Shown here in pieces: positions 11,423 to 21,262 of a stretch of DNA of 64,000 nt (positions are counted from its first letter, which is position 1; the number at the start of each line of letters is the position of its first letter). Made by a program: the position numbers and the translations under genes. Below the pieces are notes generated by a model that saw nothing but the letters and a program-made list of their open reading frames with translations, was not told where the DNA came from and did no database searches. This DNA is from Motilibacter peucedani (GTDB taxonomy: Bacteria; Actinomycetota; Actinomycetes; Motilibacterales; Motilibacteraceae), in assembly GCF_003634695.1 (NCBI RefSeq), contig NZ_RBWV01000014.1, positions 1-64,000 of the forward strand. The letters are read 5' to 3'.

Positions 11423-11442
11423 CCGGTGTCCACCGGTGTCCA
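11423..11442. repeat. Tandem 10-base direct repeat upstream of the ilv leader
   Basis: The decamer CCGGTGTCCA occurs twice head to tail, ending 19 bases before the leader peptide start. It falls where a promoter or operator for ilvBNC would be, so it may be a regulator site. It may also be chance in GC-rich DNA. Confidence 0.4.
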
Positions 11443-11469
11443 GGGAGCGAGACGGCGCCGGGTGCAGGA

Positions 11470-11502
11470 AGGGGCGGGGACGCAGTACGCGTCCCCGCCC
11501 CT
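11470..11502 (-). terminator. Hairpin after the first secreted paralogue
   Basis: A perfect 14-base-pair GC-rich stem with a five-base loop lies 17 bases beyond the stop of the secreted protein gene that ends at 11519. No long T tract follows. It separates that gene from the ilvB promoter and leader, which run in the same direction. Confidence 0.7.
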
Positions 11503-11518
11503 CCCCGTGCTCAGCCGC

Positions 11519-14044
11519 CTAGTTGGCGGGCTTGACGCCCGTAACGAGGTAGACGTGGTCGTTGAAGTCGGAGTTGACCACGTAGGTGTCGTTGACCAGG
11601 AGGTAGGTATCTGGCACGACGGAGCCGTTCGCGAGCTTCAGGGCGAAGAACCGCAGCCCATGCCCGCACCGTCCCGGATTGGGGCGCGTGGGACAAGACA
11701 CGTACTGGCTGGAGTTGATCCCTTGGGCCATGAGCGCCTTCCGCACCGGACCGACGTTGACCGCGTCCTCGCTCCATTCACCGGGGCGAACTCCGTCGAA
11801 GGCGGACGTGTCGGTGTTGGCGATCACGAGGTCGAAGATGCCGTCGACATGGGTGGAACCTGTGAGCGGGGACCCCGAGGCCTGCTCGGTCGCCTGAGGC
11901 ACGAACGCCTGAGACCATGCCGGACTGTCGCTGACGATGGGATGCGACCGGAACTCGGGAAACGCGTCGCTACCGGCCGCATAAGGGGCCGACCAGAAGA
12001 GGGACTGGGCGGTGCCGTAGACGGCACCGTCCTTCTTGGCGTCATCGTGCCAAGAAGCCATCTCGAAGACGGAGAAGTTGCCGCTCGGGTCGGCTGCCGC
12101 CAAGTGCGGCAGAGACACCTCGTCACCTCGCAGCGTGCGCTGCGATCCCGTGTTGAGGGTCTTGCCTTCCTTGATCTCCTGATCAGTCAGCGTTCGAGTG
12201 CCCCAGCCGAACGTGGAGAAGATCTGCTGGAGAGCCGGCTCGTAGTCACCGCCGACATGGGACTGGACGATGCCGGCCAGCGTGATCGACGCGGTCGGGG
12301 TCGACGAGCTGTCACTGGTGACCGTCATGGCGCCGCTCGTCGCGTAGGCGGGTCCGTTAGCCGTGGGGTTCGTCTGGGTGAACTGCACCGTCAGGTCAAC
12401 TGTGCCGTTGGCAGGGATGCTGACAGGGAAGGTCGTAGGCGACACGAGCGTCCAACCAGCCGGGACCGACGCTCCTGTGAGGTTCACCGCCACTGCGCCG
12501 GTGTTGCGGACCGTGACGCTGTCAGTGTCGTGCACGCACGAGAAGGTGCCCGCGCTCGTGCAGTACCGACCCGCGTACGACGGGTTGCCGGTGGTGGCAG
12601 AGTTGGCTGCGTTGTCATCGACCCGGTTGAAGACCAAGCGGTCGACGTAGGGCAGGACCGTCTTCGGCGCCAGGACCACCGCGGCCGCGCCCGGCGGCAG
12701 CGCGACGCCGCCGGTGCCGGTGCCCGGACCGGTGCCCGTGCCCGGGGCGGGCGTCGTGGTGCCGGCGCCCGGGACGGGGTCGGTCACGACGATCGCCGGC
12801 TGGCTCGACCGAGCCGTGGCGTAGAGGTAGCCGGTGACCTGGGCCCGCATGGTGATGGTGCCGGCGGAGACGGCGACGCGCACGGTGCCGTTGCTGGTCG
12901 GTGCCACGGCGAGAAGGGTCTGGCCCGAGCTGCCCTTGGCGACGGCGAAGGACTGGACGGCGCGACCGGAGTAGACGCGTACGACGCCGGCGCGCGGCGC
13001 GATCCACGAGAAGGCGACGGTGATCGCGTGGATGCCGGACAGCGGGGTGCCGCCGACGCCGGCGATCGCCGCGGTGACCGGGTGGCCCGCGCGCACCTGG
13101 GCGGCGTGGCCGAGGCTGCCGACGACGTAGGCGCCGGAGACTCCGACGAGCGCGCCGTCCACCGCGGCGGTGCCGCGGGTGCCGGTGACGTAGCCGACGA
13201 CGGTGGCCGAGGCGGCGCCGCGGCCGTTGAAGCGGGTGCGGATGACGCCCGAGGCGCTGGTCGGCACGACGACCAGCGCGTCGGTGACCTTGCGCCCGCG
13301 GGTCAGGACGACGGCGGGAGCGGCCGGACGGGCCTGGCCGTCGGCCCAGAGGTAGAGCGAGCCGGTGGCGCTGCCGGCCAGGCGCACGTGCACGAGGGCC
13401 GCGCCGACGTTGCGCGAGGGCACGCCGGCGTGGGCGGCGACGCGTACGCGGCGGTCGGCGGTCGGCGCGAGGCGGCCGAGGCTCAGCGCCTTGGGGACGG
13501 TCGGGACGACGGCACCGACGGAGGCGGCGACGGCGCCGGAGCGCACGAAGCCGACGACCGAGAGGCGGGTCGTGGTCACGGCGCCGCTGGCGCTGACCGA
13601 GACTGCGCCGCCGCGGCCCAGCTTCACCAGGGTGGTGGTGGTGCGGGTCGAGCCGGCCACGCCGGTGAGCGTGACGGCGGCGGGGCGGCGGGCGCCCTTC
13701 GACCACACGGTGACGGTCGAGGCGCGCGAGGAGGTCGCGTCGACCTGCAGCAGCACGGCGCTGACTCCGCGGCGGGGGACGCCCGCCTTGCCGAGCACGG
13801 CGACGTCGCGGACCACGCCCGCGGCGAGCCGCGAGGAGTAGAGGCCCTTGACGGGCACCGCGCTGACGCCGCCGGCGGTCGCCGCCGTCGTCGCGGGCAC
13901 CGCGGCCGCGGCCTGGGGCACGAGCGCCGACGCGCTCGAAGCCGGACCCGCGGCGGAGGCCGGGGTCATGGCGGCGGCCACCGGTGACGCGGCGGCTGCT
14001 GTGGCGACGAGCGCGGTCAGACCGCGGCGCAGGGTTCGACGCAT
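11519..14044 (-). CDS. Large secreted beta-repeat protein A
   Basis: Secreted protein of unknown function, 841 residues from the ATG at 14044, which has GAGGAG upstream. It has a signal peptide (Arg-rich start, hydrophobic core, ASA cleavage region near 30) and about three degenerate beta-sandwich repeats (65-410) with the pattern GVP..GVSAVLL.V and VVGYV. These resemble the actinobacterial repeat usually starting RLLDTR. A Gly/Thr/Pro linker (about 415-460), an ASH-like domain (about 470-590) and a C-terminal module follow. That module starts YEPALQQIF and ends with SDFNDHVYLVTGV, like the DYNDxV ending of other secreted modules. The C-terminal third is visibly less GC-rich. The next gene is a paralogue. 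There is no LPXTG or membrane anchor. Confidence 0.82.
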   Translation of the reverse strand: MRRTLRRGLTALVATAAAASPVAAAMTPASAAGPASSASALVPQAAAAVPATTAATAGGVSAVPVKGLYSSRLAAGVVRDVAVLGKAGVPRRGVSAVLLQVDATSSRASTVTVWSKGARRPAAVTLTGVAGSTRTTTTLVKLGRGGAVSVSASGAVTTTRLSVVGFVRSGAVAASVGAVVPTVPKALSLGRLAPTADRRVRVAAHAGVPSRNVGAALVHVRLAGSATGSLYLWADGQARPAAPAVVLTRGRKVTDALVVVPTSASGVIRTRFNGRGAASATVVGYVTGTRGTAAVDGALVGVSGAYVVGSLGHAAQVRAGHPVTAAIAGVGGTPLSGIHAITVAFSWIAPRAGVVRVYSGRAVQSFAVAKGSSGQTLLAVAPTSNGTVRVAVSAGTITMRAQVTGYLYATARSSQPAIVVTDPVPGAGTTTPAPGTGTGPGTGTGGVALPPGAAAVVLAPKTVLPYVDRLVFNRVDDNAANSATTGNPSYAGRYCTSAGTFSCVHDTDSVTVRNTGAVAVNLTGASVPAGWTLVSPTTFPVSIPANGTVDLTVQFTQTNPTANGPAYATSGAMTVTSDSSSTPTASITLAGIVQSHVGGDYEPALQQIFSTFGWGTRTLTDQEIKEGKTLNTGSQRTLRGDEVSLPHLAAADPSGNFSVFEMASWHDDAKKDGAVYGTAQSLFWSAPYAAGSDAFPEFRSHPIVSDSPAWSQAFVPQATEQASGSPLTGSTHVDGIFDLVIANTDTSAFDGVRPGEWSEDAVNVGPVRKALMAQGINSSQYVSCPTRPNPGRCGHGLRFFALKLANGSVVPDTYLLVNDTYVVNSDFNDHVYLVTGVKPAN

Positions 14045-14161
14045 GTGTCTCCTCGTGTAACGGACGGGAGGCACCAGGGTAAGCGCGCGAAACGGACGTC
14101 GTGCACCATGCGGCCCACCTCTACGGGTGAAACCGGCGGGCCCGGACGGCCGCTCGAGCGG

Positions 14162-16438
14162 TCAGGAGGCGACGGCCACCCCCGTCAGGAGGAAGACCTC
14201 GTCCTGGAAGTCGTTGTTGGGGCTGCCGCCCGGGATCGGCTCGTCGAGGCAGAGCAGGTAGGCGCCGGGCACGACCGCCCCGGCTGCGTCGCGGACGCGC
14301 AGGACCCGCCAGTTGCCCGGCTCGGTGTTGGTGGCGGCGACCCGGTCGGCCGAGCCGTCGGGCATGGTCACGACCGCTCGGAGCGCGAACGGCGAGCCTG
14401 CGACGGCGTCCGGCACGGTAGCGACGGGCACCTCGCCGCCCAGCTGCAGCGGCAGCACCGACGAGCTCGACGACGCGGCGCGGGTGAGCACCTGCGTGCT
14501 GCCGGCCGTCAGGCGCAGCGTGCTGCTGACCGGCCCGAAGGCGGCGTACTCGCGCAGGACCACCGGGTCTGCCCCGGCCCGCACGAAGGTGCGAGCGGCC
14601 ACGACGTCGCCGCCGGTCGCGGGCACGGCGGCCAGCGTGCCGGGCACGACCGAGCCGACGGCGTACGCGTGGAGCAGGTCGCGCAGCCACGGCTCCCCCG
14701 TGCCCGGCACCCGCTCGCGCAGGCCGGCCAGCGGCACGGAGAGGGTCGGCGTCGCCGGGGCGTCGGTCGCGACGGTCAGCGTGCCCAGGTCGGGCGAGTA
14801 GGACCAGCTCGTGGTGGAGGCGGCGGTCGCGGAGTAGGTGACCGGCAGGTCGACCGAGGCCCCCGGCGCGACGGTGGCAGGGACGCCGCGGACGCTGAAG
14901 CTGCCGAGCGTGCCGGCCTCGGCGTCAGCCTGCCCGGACTTGTGGACGATCGCCCTGCTGGTCACCGCGGTGGTGGCCGAGCCGAGCGTCAGCGCGCCGG
15001 TGCCGGTGTTGGTGACGCGGACGACGCCCGTCGCGTGCGGGGTGAGCGAGCTGGGCGAGGCGAGCACGTTGAGCACGAGCTGGGAGGACACCGGTGAGCC
15101 GGGCAGCGACACAGAGGCGGCGGGCACCGGCTGCGGCGCCGAGGTCGCCGGCTGGCTCGGTGCCGAGCTGGGTGCCTGGCTCGGCGTGGGCGCCGGGGCC
15201 GAGGTCGCCGGCGGCGTGACGACCGGCGCCGGAGCCGTCGGGCTCGGCGCGGGCGCCGACGCGACGGGCGCCCCGTCGACGTAGCCGAGCACGCGGAGGC
15301 TCACCCGGAGCGTGCGGGCCGAGCTCGCGACGACGAACCTGCCGCTGGAGTCCGGGCGCACGAGCAGGACGGTCTCGCCGCGGGTGGCTGCGGACACGGC
15401 GGCCGAGGTGACGGCCGAGCCGATGAGGCGGACGACTCCGGAGCCCTTGGTGACCCTCACGCCGAGCGCGAGGGCGGCGGCGCCGACGGGCACGCCGGCC
15501 GGCCGCAAGACGCTGCGGGGGTGCCCGACGCCGACGTCGGAGCTGACCAGGGTCCTGCTGGCCACGGGCCGCAGCGCGCCCTCCGTCGCCGCGGGAGACG
15601 GCGCGACCCAGCCCACCAGGGTCGCCGTCATGGTCGGCGACGTGCGGGTCGCCTGCAGGGAGAAGCGGCCCGACCGGTCGACCGGCACCACGGCCAGCGA
15701 GTCCGTGCGCGGCTGGCCGCTCTCGAGGACGAGGGCAGGGGCGGCGGGGCGCGCGGTCCTGCTCGGCCAGGCGAACACGCTCGCCGGGCGGCCGCTGGCG
15801 TGCAGCTGGAGGACGACGGCGCTCGCCCCCAGCGGGACGCCGGCGACGCCGGTCGCCCGGACCGTACGCGGCCGCACCGGCACGGTGCGCCCGCCGAGGA
15901 CCAGCCGCTTCGGCGACGACGCGGCGAGCACCCCGCCGGCGCCCGCGGTGCCGGCGCGCACGTAGGCCGTGGCCGACACGGTGACGGAGAGCGAGGGCGC
16001 CAGTCGCGACGAGGTGGCGGCAGCGGTCGTGAGCGCGACCGCTCCCCCGCGCCCGAGGGGCACCAGGACGCTGGTCGTGGTGGTCGTGCCGGGCAGCGCG
16101 GTGAACGACGCCTCGTCAGGTCGGTGGCCGCCGGCGGCCCAGACGCGTACGCCGGCGGCTGGGCGGCCGGTCGCGTTGCGGGCGGTGACGGTGAGGAGCA
16201 CCGCGCTGGCGCCGCGCGCCGGGACGCGGGCGTGGCCCGCCACGGGCAGCAGCCGCGTACCGGTCTTCAGCGAGAGGCTCGCCACCCGGGTGCCGGGCAG
16301 CGGCACCAGCGCGGACGCGCGTGCGGCCGCCTGCGCCGCGTGCGCGGGCGTCGCGACGACGAGGGACCCGGCGGCGGGCACGACCCCGAGGCATCCGGCC
16401 GCGAGAGCGGCGGCGAGCAAGGGGCGCAGGACGCGCAT
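14162..16438 (-). CDS. Large secreted beta-repeat protein B
   Basis: Paralogue of the adjacent secreted protein A, 758 residues from the ATG at 16438 with GAGGAG upstream. Domain order is the same: signal peptide (1-34, ending AHA), about three beta-sandwich repeats with GVP..ASAVVL and VGWV/LGYV patterns (40-390), a Pro/Ser/Thr/Ala linker (about 392-442), an ASH-like immunoglobulin-type domain (about 445-565) and a C-terminal module that ends NNDFQDEVFLLTGVAVAS. The linker looks like an extracellular spacer. No catalytic motif or anchor was seen. It lies between ilvD and protein A. Surface adhesion or glycan binding is possible but inferred only from architecture. Confidence 0.8.
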   Translation of the reverse strand: MRVLRPLLAAALAAGCLGVVPAAGSLVVATPAHAAQAAARASALVPLPGTRVASLSLKTGTRLLPVAGHARVPARGASAVLLTVTARNATGRPAAGVRVWAAGGHRPDEASFTALPGTTTTTSVLVPLGRGGAVALTTAAATSSRLAPSLSVTVSATAYVRAGTAGAGGVLAASSPKRLVLGGRTVPVRPRTVRATGVAGVPLGASAVVLQLHASGRPASVFAWPSRTARPAAPALVLESGQPRTDSLAVVPVDRSGRFSLQATRTSPTMTATLVGWVAPSPAATEGALRPVASRTLVSSDVGVGHPRSVLRPAGVPVGAAALALGVRVTKGSGVVRLIGSAVTSAAVSAATRGETVLLVRPDSSGRFVVASSARTLRVSLRVLGYVDGAPVASAPAPSPTAPAPVVTPPATSAPAPTPSQAPSSAPSQPATSAPQPVPAASVSLPGSPVSSQLVLNVLASPSSLTPHATGVVRVTNTGTGALTLGSATTAVTSRAIVHKSGQADAEAGTLGSFSVRGVPATVAPGASVDLPVTYSATAASTTSWSYSPDLGTLTVATDAPATPTLSVPLAGLRERVPGTGEPWLRDLLHAYAVGSVVPGTLAAVPATGGDVVAARTFVRAGADPVVLREYAAFGPVSSTLRLTAGSTQVLTRAASSSSSVLPLQLGGEVPVATVPDAVAGSPFALRAVVTMPDGSADRVAATNTEPGNWRVLRVRDAAGAVVPGAYLLCLDEPIPGGSPNNDFQDEVFLLTGVAVAS

Positions 16439-16580
16439 GGGTCTCCTCGGCGTACGAGCACGGGTGGTCGTCGGCGAGGTCGGCGCTGACCTCGCGCACC
16501 CGGGACGGCCCTCGACGGGCGGCGCGACCGGGAGCGCAGCCGCCCAGACTAGGCGACTGCGACCGGTCCGAACGCCCTCG

Positions 16581-18278
16581 TCAGCCGCAGACCGCCCCGA
16601 CGGCGGCAGAACCGACCAGCTTGCGGTACTTCGCGAGCACGCCGCGGGTGTAGCGCGGCGGCTGCGGCTCCCAGCCCTGCTTCCGGGCCTCGAGCTCGGC
16701 GTCGTCGACGAGCACGTCGAGGGTGCCGTTCTCGACGTCGAGCCGGATCCGGTCGCCGTCGCGCACGAAGGCGATCGGCCCGCCGTCGACGGCCTCAGGG
16801 GCGACGTGCCCGACGCACAGCCCGGTCGTGCCGCCGGAGAAGCGGCCGTCGGTGAGCAGCAGGACGTCCTTGCCGAGCCCCGCACCCTTGATGGCGCCGG
16901 TGATGGCGAGCATCTCGCGCATGCCCGGGCCGCCCTTGGGCCCTTCGTAGCGGATGACCACGACGTCGTTGGCGACGATCGTGCCGTCCTCGAGCGCGTC
17001 CATGGCCTTGCGCTCGCCGTCGAAGACGCGCGCGGTGCCCTCGAACACGGCCTCGTCGAAGCCCGCGGACTTCACGACGGCGCCCTCGGGCGCCAGCGAG
17101 CCGTGCAGGATCGTGATGCCGCCGGTCTTGTGGATCGGGTTCGAGAGCGCGCGGATGACGGTGCCGTCGGGCTCGGGGGCGGCGAGCTCCTCGAGGTTCT
17201 CGGCCATCGTGCGGCCGGTCACCGTGAGGGTGTCGCCGTGGAGGAGGCCCGCCTCGAGCAGCAGCTTCATGACGACCGGGATGCCGCCGATGCGGTCGAC
17301 GTCGGTCATGACGTGGCGGCCGAAGGGCTTGAGGTCGCCCAGGTGCGGCACCTTCGCCCCGATGCGGGTGAAGTCGGCGAGCGTCAGGTCGACGTCGGCC
17401 TCGTGGGCGATCGCCAGCAGGTGCAGCACCGCGTTGGTCGAGCCGCCGAGCGCCATGACGACCGCGATCGCGTTCTCGAACGCCGGCTTGGTCAGGATCT
17501 GGCGCGCGGTGATGCCCTTGCGCAGCAGGCCCACCACGGCCTCGCCGGACTGCACGGCGTAGCCGTCGCGGCGCCGGTCGACCGCGGGCGGGGCGGCCGA
17601 GCCGGGCAGCGACATGCCCAGGGCCTCGGCGGCCGAGGCCATCGTGTTGGCGGTGTACATGCCGCCGCACGCGCCCTCGCCGGGGCAGATGGCCCGCTCG
17701 ATGGTGTCGACGTCCTCGCGCGACATGAGCCCGGCGGCGCACGCGCCGACCGCCTCGAACGCGTCGATGATCGTGACCTCGCGGTCGGTGCCGTCGGAGA
17801 GCTTCGCGCGCCCGGGCAGGGTCGACCCGGCGTAGAGGAAGACGCTGGCGAGGTCGAGCCGGGCTGCGGCCATCAGCATGCCGGGCAGCGACTTGTCACA
17901 GCCGGCGAGCAGCACCGAGCCGTCGAGGCGCTCGGCGCTCATGACGGTCTCGACCGAGTCGGCGATGACCTCGCGCGACACCAGCGAGAAGTGCATGCCC
18001 TCGTGGCCCATCGAGATGCCGTCGGACACGGAGATGGTGCCGAACTCCATGGGGAAGCCGCCGCCCTTGTGGACGCCGTCCTTCGCCGCCTTGGCCAGCC
18101 GGTCGAGGCTCAGGTTGCAGGGCGTGATCTCGTTCCAGGACGACGCGACGCCGATCTGCGGCTTGGCGAAGTCCTCGTCGCCCATGCCTACGGCGCGGAG
18201 CATGCCGCGCGCGGCGGTCTTCTCGAGGCCGTCGGTGACGTCCCTGCTGCGGGGCTTGAGGTCTGGCTCGGTTGCCAC
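16581..18278 (-). CDS. ilvD: Dihydroxy-acid dehydratase
   Basis: Third common step of isoleucine and valine synthesis: dehydration of 2,3-dihydroxy acids to 2-oxo acids by an Fe-S enzyme. The 565-residue protein contains [16 protein letters not shown] near residue 42, the [11 protein letters not shown] cluster-ligand motif near 128, and [15 protein letters not shown] near 196, giving the three conserved Cys residues. The GTG start has AGGCAGGA about 9 bases upstream. It is separated from ilvBNC by the two secreted paralogues, and has its own upstream region. Confidence 0.96.
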   Translation of the reverse strand: MATEPDLKPRSRDVTDGLEKTAARGMLRAVGMGDEDFAKPQIGVASSWNEITPCNLSLDRLAKAAKDGVHKGGGFPMEFGTISVSDGISMGHEGMHFSLVSREVIADSVETVMSAERLDGSVLLAGCDKSLPGMLMAAARLDLASVFLYAGSTLPGRAKLSDGTDREVTIIDAFEAVGACAAGLMSREDVDTIERAICPGEGACGGMYTANTMASAAEALGMSLPGSAAPPAVDRRRDGYAVQSGEAVVGLLRKGITARQILTKPAFENAIAVVMALGGSTNAVLHLLAIAHEADVDLTLADFTRIGAKVPHLGDLKPFGRHVMTDVDRIGGIPVVMKLLLEAGLLHGDTLTVTGRTMAENLEELAAPEPDGTVIRALSNPIHKTGGITILHGSLAPEGAVVKSAGFDEAVFEGTARVFDGERKAMDALEDGTIVANDVVVIRYEGPKGGPGMREMLAITGAIKGAGLGKDVLLLTDGRFSGGTTGLCVGHVAPEAVDGGPIAFVRDGDRIRLDVENGTLDVLVDDAELEARKQGWEPQPPRYTRGVLAKYRKLVGSAAVGAVCG

Positions 18279-18323
18279 GTCTGGTGTCCTGCCTCGTCGG
18301 TGGATCAGTGCCCTTGCACCAGG

Positions 18324-18353
18324 ATCGTACGCAGCGGTCCCGACAGGCGGTCA
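18324..18353 (-). promoter_or_regulatory. Possible ilvD promoter
   Basis: On the minus strand a TACGAT -10 box (18324-18329) follows a TGACCG element (18348-18353) with an 18-base gap, 45 bases upstream of the ilvD start. The -35 match is poor, so this is a tentative call. Confidence 0.3.
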
Positions 18354-18469
18354 GACGTCCACGACCCGGACGGGTGCTCTCAGCGCAGGCGACTGAACCT
18401 CCGGCCAGGCTGAACGCATCCTCGTGGCACGAGGCGTCGAACGAACGCCCGTGCGAGGAGCCGATCCGC

Positions 18470-20272
18470 ATGCTGTCGTCCCACACGTCCCGAAGTGCCG
18501 CGCTCGCGGCGCTCGTCCTGGGTGCGGTGCTCCCCGCCCTGCCCGCGCAGGCAGCGGGTGCCGACGCAGCCGACGGGTCGCTGCTCTGGACGAGCACCTC
18601 GACGTCAGCGGCGGCGCCGTCGTCGCGCCGGATGGTCGCCTCGGCTCTCGACGGGACCGGGGCCGCCGTGGTGGCGACGACGTCGCCGACCGGCTCCCCG
18701 TCGGCTGACGGCACGTCGGCCATCAGCCTCGACCAGGACGGCGAGCTCCAGCAGCTGGTCCGGCGCGCGGTGCCCGGGGGCGAGGTCCGCGACCGGTTGG
18801 TGCTGCCGAGCGGCCTCTGGTCCCTGCAGGACGTGTCGAGCGACGGGTCGCAGGCGCTGCTGTCGCGGAGCACCGGAGTGGCCTTCTGGCGGGCTGACCT
18901 GACGTCCGGCACCGTCGTCGAGGTCGCGACTGGTGACATCCGGGCACCTCGCTCCGCGTCGTTCGACCCGAGCGACCCGAGCTCGGTGATCCTGAGCTCC
19001 ACCCTCCCGGGCGGCATCCCCGGCTACGCGGCCACGGCGGTGTCCGGCGGCACGACCGGCCGGCACTGGTGGATCCTCAACAACCGGCAGCCGGACGTGG
19101 TCACCGTCGGCTCACCCGACGGCCTCGCCGTCGTCGCGGTCCTGTCGGGGGCGGGGCAGCGGCTCCTGTTCGCGCGGCAGGGCGCGATGGACGACGGCGT
19201 GGAGGTCCCGCTCGCGCGTCCCGTCCTCGGCCGCCCCGTATGGTCGCACGACGACCGGTGGGTCTACTGGTCCGACGGTGACATCTGGCGGGTGCACTCC
19301 GACGGCACGGGGCTGCAGCAGCTCACCAGCACGCCCGACGAGCTCGAGGAGTCGCCGGTCATCGTCGCCTCCCCGCCGCCCGCGGTGCCGCCCGTCAGCG
19401 CCCCGACGACCGTGAGCGCGGGCCCTGGGGCCGACCAGGTGGTGCTCCGGTGGACGCCGTCCCTCGGCACCCTGCGTACCCGCATCTACCGGGCGGACCC
19501 GGCCACCGGGAACCGCGGCGACTTCCTGGCCGAGACGGCGTCGAGCGCCTTCATCGACTCTGGTCTCGTCGCGGGCACCACCTACGGCTACCTCGTCGTG
19601 GGCGTCACCTCGGCAGGCGTCGAGAGCATGCCCGCGTTCGTACGCGTGTCGCCCACCGCGACCCCGTCGCTCGCGCTGACCGGCTGGCTCGGCACCCGCG
19701 GCGCTGCGCTCCAGCTGCGCGGCGCCACGCCCGGCGCCCGCCACGTCGTCGTCTGGACCGAGGACGGTTCCGTCGTCGGCACCACTCCGCTGGTCCCCGG
19801 AGCGGACCAGGCCCCCGTGCCCGCGACGCACCGAGGGGTACCGCTCACTGCGACGGTCACGCCCTACGACCCGTGGGGCAACGCGGCCGACGCGGTGCGC
19901 CTGTCGGTCGAGGTCCCGCTCGACGACCGTGACGCCCGCTTCTCCGGCACCTGGCGCCGCAGCGCCGACCCGCGCGCGCTCTACGGCGGCACCATGCGCT
20001 CGGCGCAGGCCGGGGCCTCGGCGACGCTGCGCGCGAGCGGTCGTCGCCTCAGCGTCCTCGCCGCCACCGGCCCGCGCACGGGTGCGATCGCGGTGCTGCT
20101 CGACGGGCGCCGCGTCGCCCAGGTCGACACCCGCACCCGCGTCGCGCGCGAGCAGCGAGCGGTGTGGACCTCCGGCCGCCTGCGGCCCGGCCGCCACGTG
20201 CTGCGGGTGGTCGTCCTCGGCACCCGCGGCCGCGCGACCGTGCGCCTCGACGGGGTGGCGGCGCGGCACTGA
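18470..20272 (+). CDS. Secreted protein with beta-propeller-like and FN3 domains
   Basis: Exported protein of 600 residues, starting at an ATG with GAGGAG ten bases upstream (a longer frame to 18272 overlaps ilvD). The signal peptide ends near PAQAAGA at residue 26. The first half carries TolB-like blade repeats, most clearly WSHDDRWVYWSDGDIWRVHSDG near 260. An FN3-type domain follows (about 310-400). The last 110 residues resemble the carbohydrate-binding-like C-terminal module of many actinobacterial secreted proteins: FSGTWRR, a central VLLDG, and RPGRHVLRVVVLG. No catalytic residues were recognised. It is monocistronic and converges on the next gene with a 12-base gap. Confidence 0.75.
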   Translation: MLSSHTSRSAALAALVLGAVLPALPAQAAGADAADGSLLWTSTSTSAAAPSSRRMVASALDGTGAAVVATTSPTGSPSADGTSAISLDQDGELQQLVRRAVPGGEVRDRLVLPSGLWSLQDVSSDGSQALLSRSTGVAFWRADLTSGTVVEVATGDIRAPRSASFDPSDPSSVILSSTLPGGIPGYAATAVSGGTTGRHWWILNNRQPDVVTVGSPDGLAVVAVLSGAGQRLLFARQGAMDDGVEVPLARPVLGRPVWSHDDRWVYWSDGDIWRVHSDGTGLQQLTSTPDELEESPVIVASPPPAVPPVSAPTTVSAGPGADQVVLRWTPSLGTLRTRIYRADPATGNRGDFLAETASSAFIDSGLVAGTTYGYLVVGVTSAGVESMPAFVRVSPTATPSLALTGWLGTRGAALQLRGATPGARHVVVWTEDGSVVGTTPLVPGADQAPVPATHRGVPLTATVTPYDPWGNAADAVRLSVEVPLDDRDARFSGTWRRSADPRALYGGTMRSAQAGASATLRASGRRLSVLAATGPRTGAIAVLLDGRRVAQVDTRTRVAREQRAVWTSGRLRPGRHVLRVVVLGTRGRATVRLDGVAARH

Positions 20273-20284
20273 CCGGCCCAGGGC

Positions 20285-21184
20285 TCAGTAGTCCCCGGTG
20301 ATGACGTTGGCGAGCTCCTCGCCGGCCGCCCAGCGCCGCAGCTGCTGCTCGACGAGGCTGCGCGCCCGAGGCGCCATCGCCGCGGTGCCGCCGCCGACGT
20401 GCGGGGTCAGGAGCAGCCCCGGCGCGCTCCACAGCGCGTGACCCTCGGGCAGCGGCTCGGGGTCGGTGACGTCGAGGGCGGCGCGCAGGCGGCCCGAGCG
20501 CAGCTCGGCGAGCAGGGCGTCCTGGTCGACGATGCTGCCGCGCGCGACGTTGACCAGGAGCGCGCCGTCCTTCATGCGCGAGAGCAGCTGCGCGTCGACC
20601 AGACCCTTCGTTTGCGGGGTCGCCGGCACGAGCACCACGACGATGTCCACGCCCGGCAGCAGGTCGGGGAGCTCGTCGATGCCGTGCACGCCGTCGCGCG
20701 CGGTGCGGGCGACGCGTAGGACCTCCACCTCGAAGCCCTCGAGGCGGCGCTCGAGCGCCGCGCCGATGGAGCCGTGACCGAGGATCAGGACCGTACGGTC
20801 CGCGAGCCCGGTCGTGCGCCGCGGCTCCCACCGCCCCTCGTCCTGGGTGCGCACGAACTCGGGCAGGTCGCGCTGGGCAGCCAGCACGAGCGCCAGCGCC
20901 AGTTCCGAGGTCGAGGCGTCGTGGATGCCGCGCCCGTTGCACAGCAGCACGCCCTCGGGCACGAGCGGGCGCACGGTCTCGAACCCGGCTGAGAGCAGCT
21001 GGACCACCTTGAGGTTCGGCAGCTGCTCCAGCGCCTGCTCGGTGGCGTCGCTGCCGCCCGTGTAGGGCGCCACGAAGAACTCGACCTCGTCGAGCCGGTC
21101 GGGCAGCGGACCCTCGCCCGTCCAGACGTCGGCGGTCACGCCGTCGGGCAGGTCGACGCCGTCGATGCTGAGGAGTGCGTGCAC
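20285..21184 (-). CDS. D-isomer-specific 2-hydroxyacid dehydrogenase
   Basis: NAD(P)-dependent oxidoreductase of the SerA/GyaR superfamily with an unassigned 2-oxo acid substrate. From the GTG at 21184 it has 299 residues. The nucleotide-binding motif GHGSIG is near 140, and the catalytic Arg (NVARGS), Glu (TDPEPLP) and His (TPHVGG) are present in order at about 220, 249 and 268. Unlike serA above, it lacks an ACT domain. The start has no good ribosome site, and a TAG-containing -10-like stretch just upstream suggests a leaderless transcript. It is divergent from the ferritin gene. Glyoxylate or hydroxypyruvate reduction is possible. Confidence 0.85.
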   Translation of the reverse strand: MHALLSIDGVDLPDGVTADVWTGEGPLPDRLDEVEFFVAPYTGGSDATEQALEQLPNLKVVQLLSAGFETVRPLVPEGVLLCNGRGIHDASTSELALALVLAAQRDLPEFVRTQDEGRWEPRRTTGLADRTVLILGHGSIGAALERRLEGFEVEVLRVARTARDGVHGIDELPDLLPGVDIVVVLVPATPQTKGLVDAQLLSRMKDGALLVNVARGSIVDQDALLAELRSGRLRAALDVTDPEPLPEGHALWSAPGLLLTPHVGGGTAAMAPRARSLVEQQLRRWAAGEELANVITGDY

Positions 21185-21262
21185 GCGCGCGACGCTATCC
21201 GAGCCCACCGACAGCGCCGACGCCACTGCCCTGACGGCTGCCGAGCAGGCAGGATGACCCCC

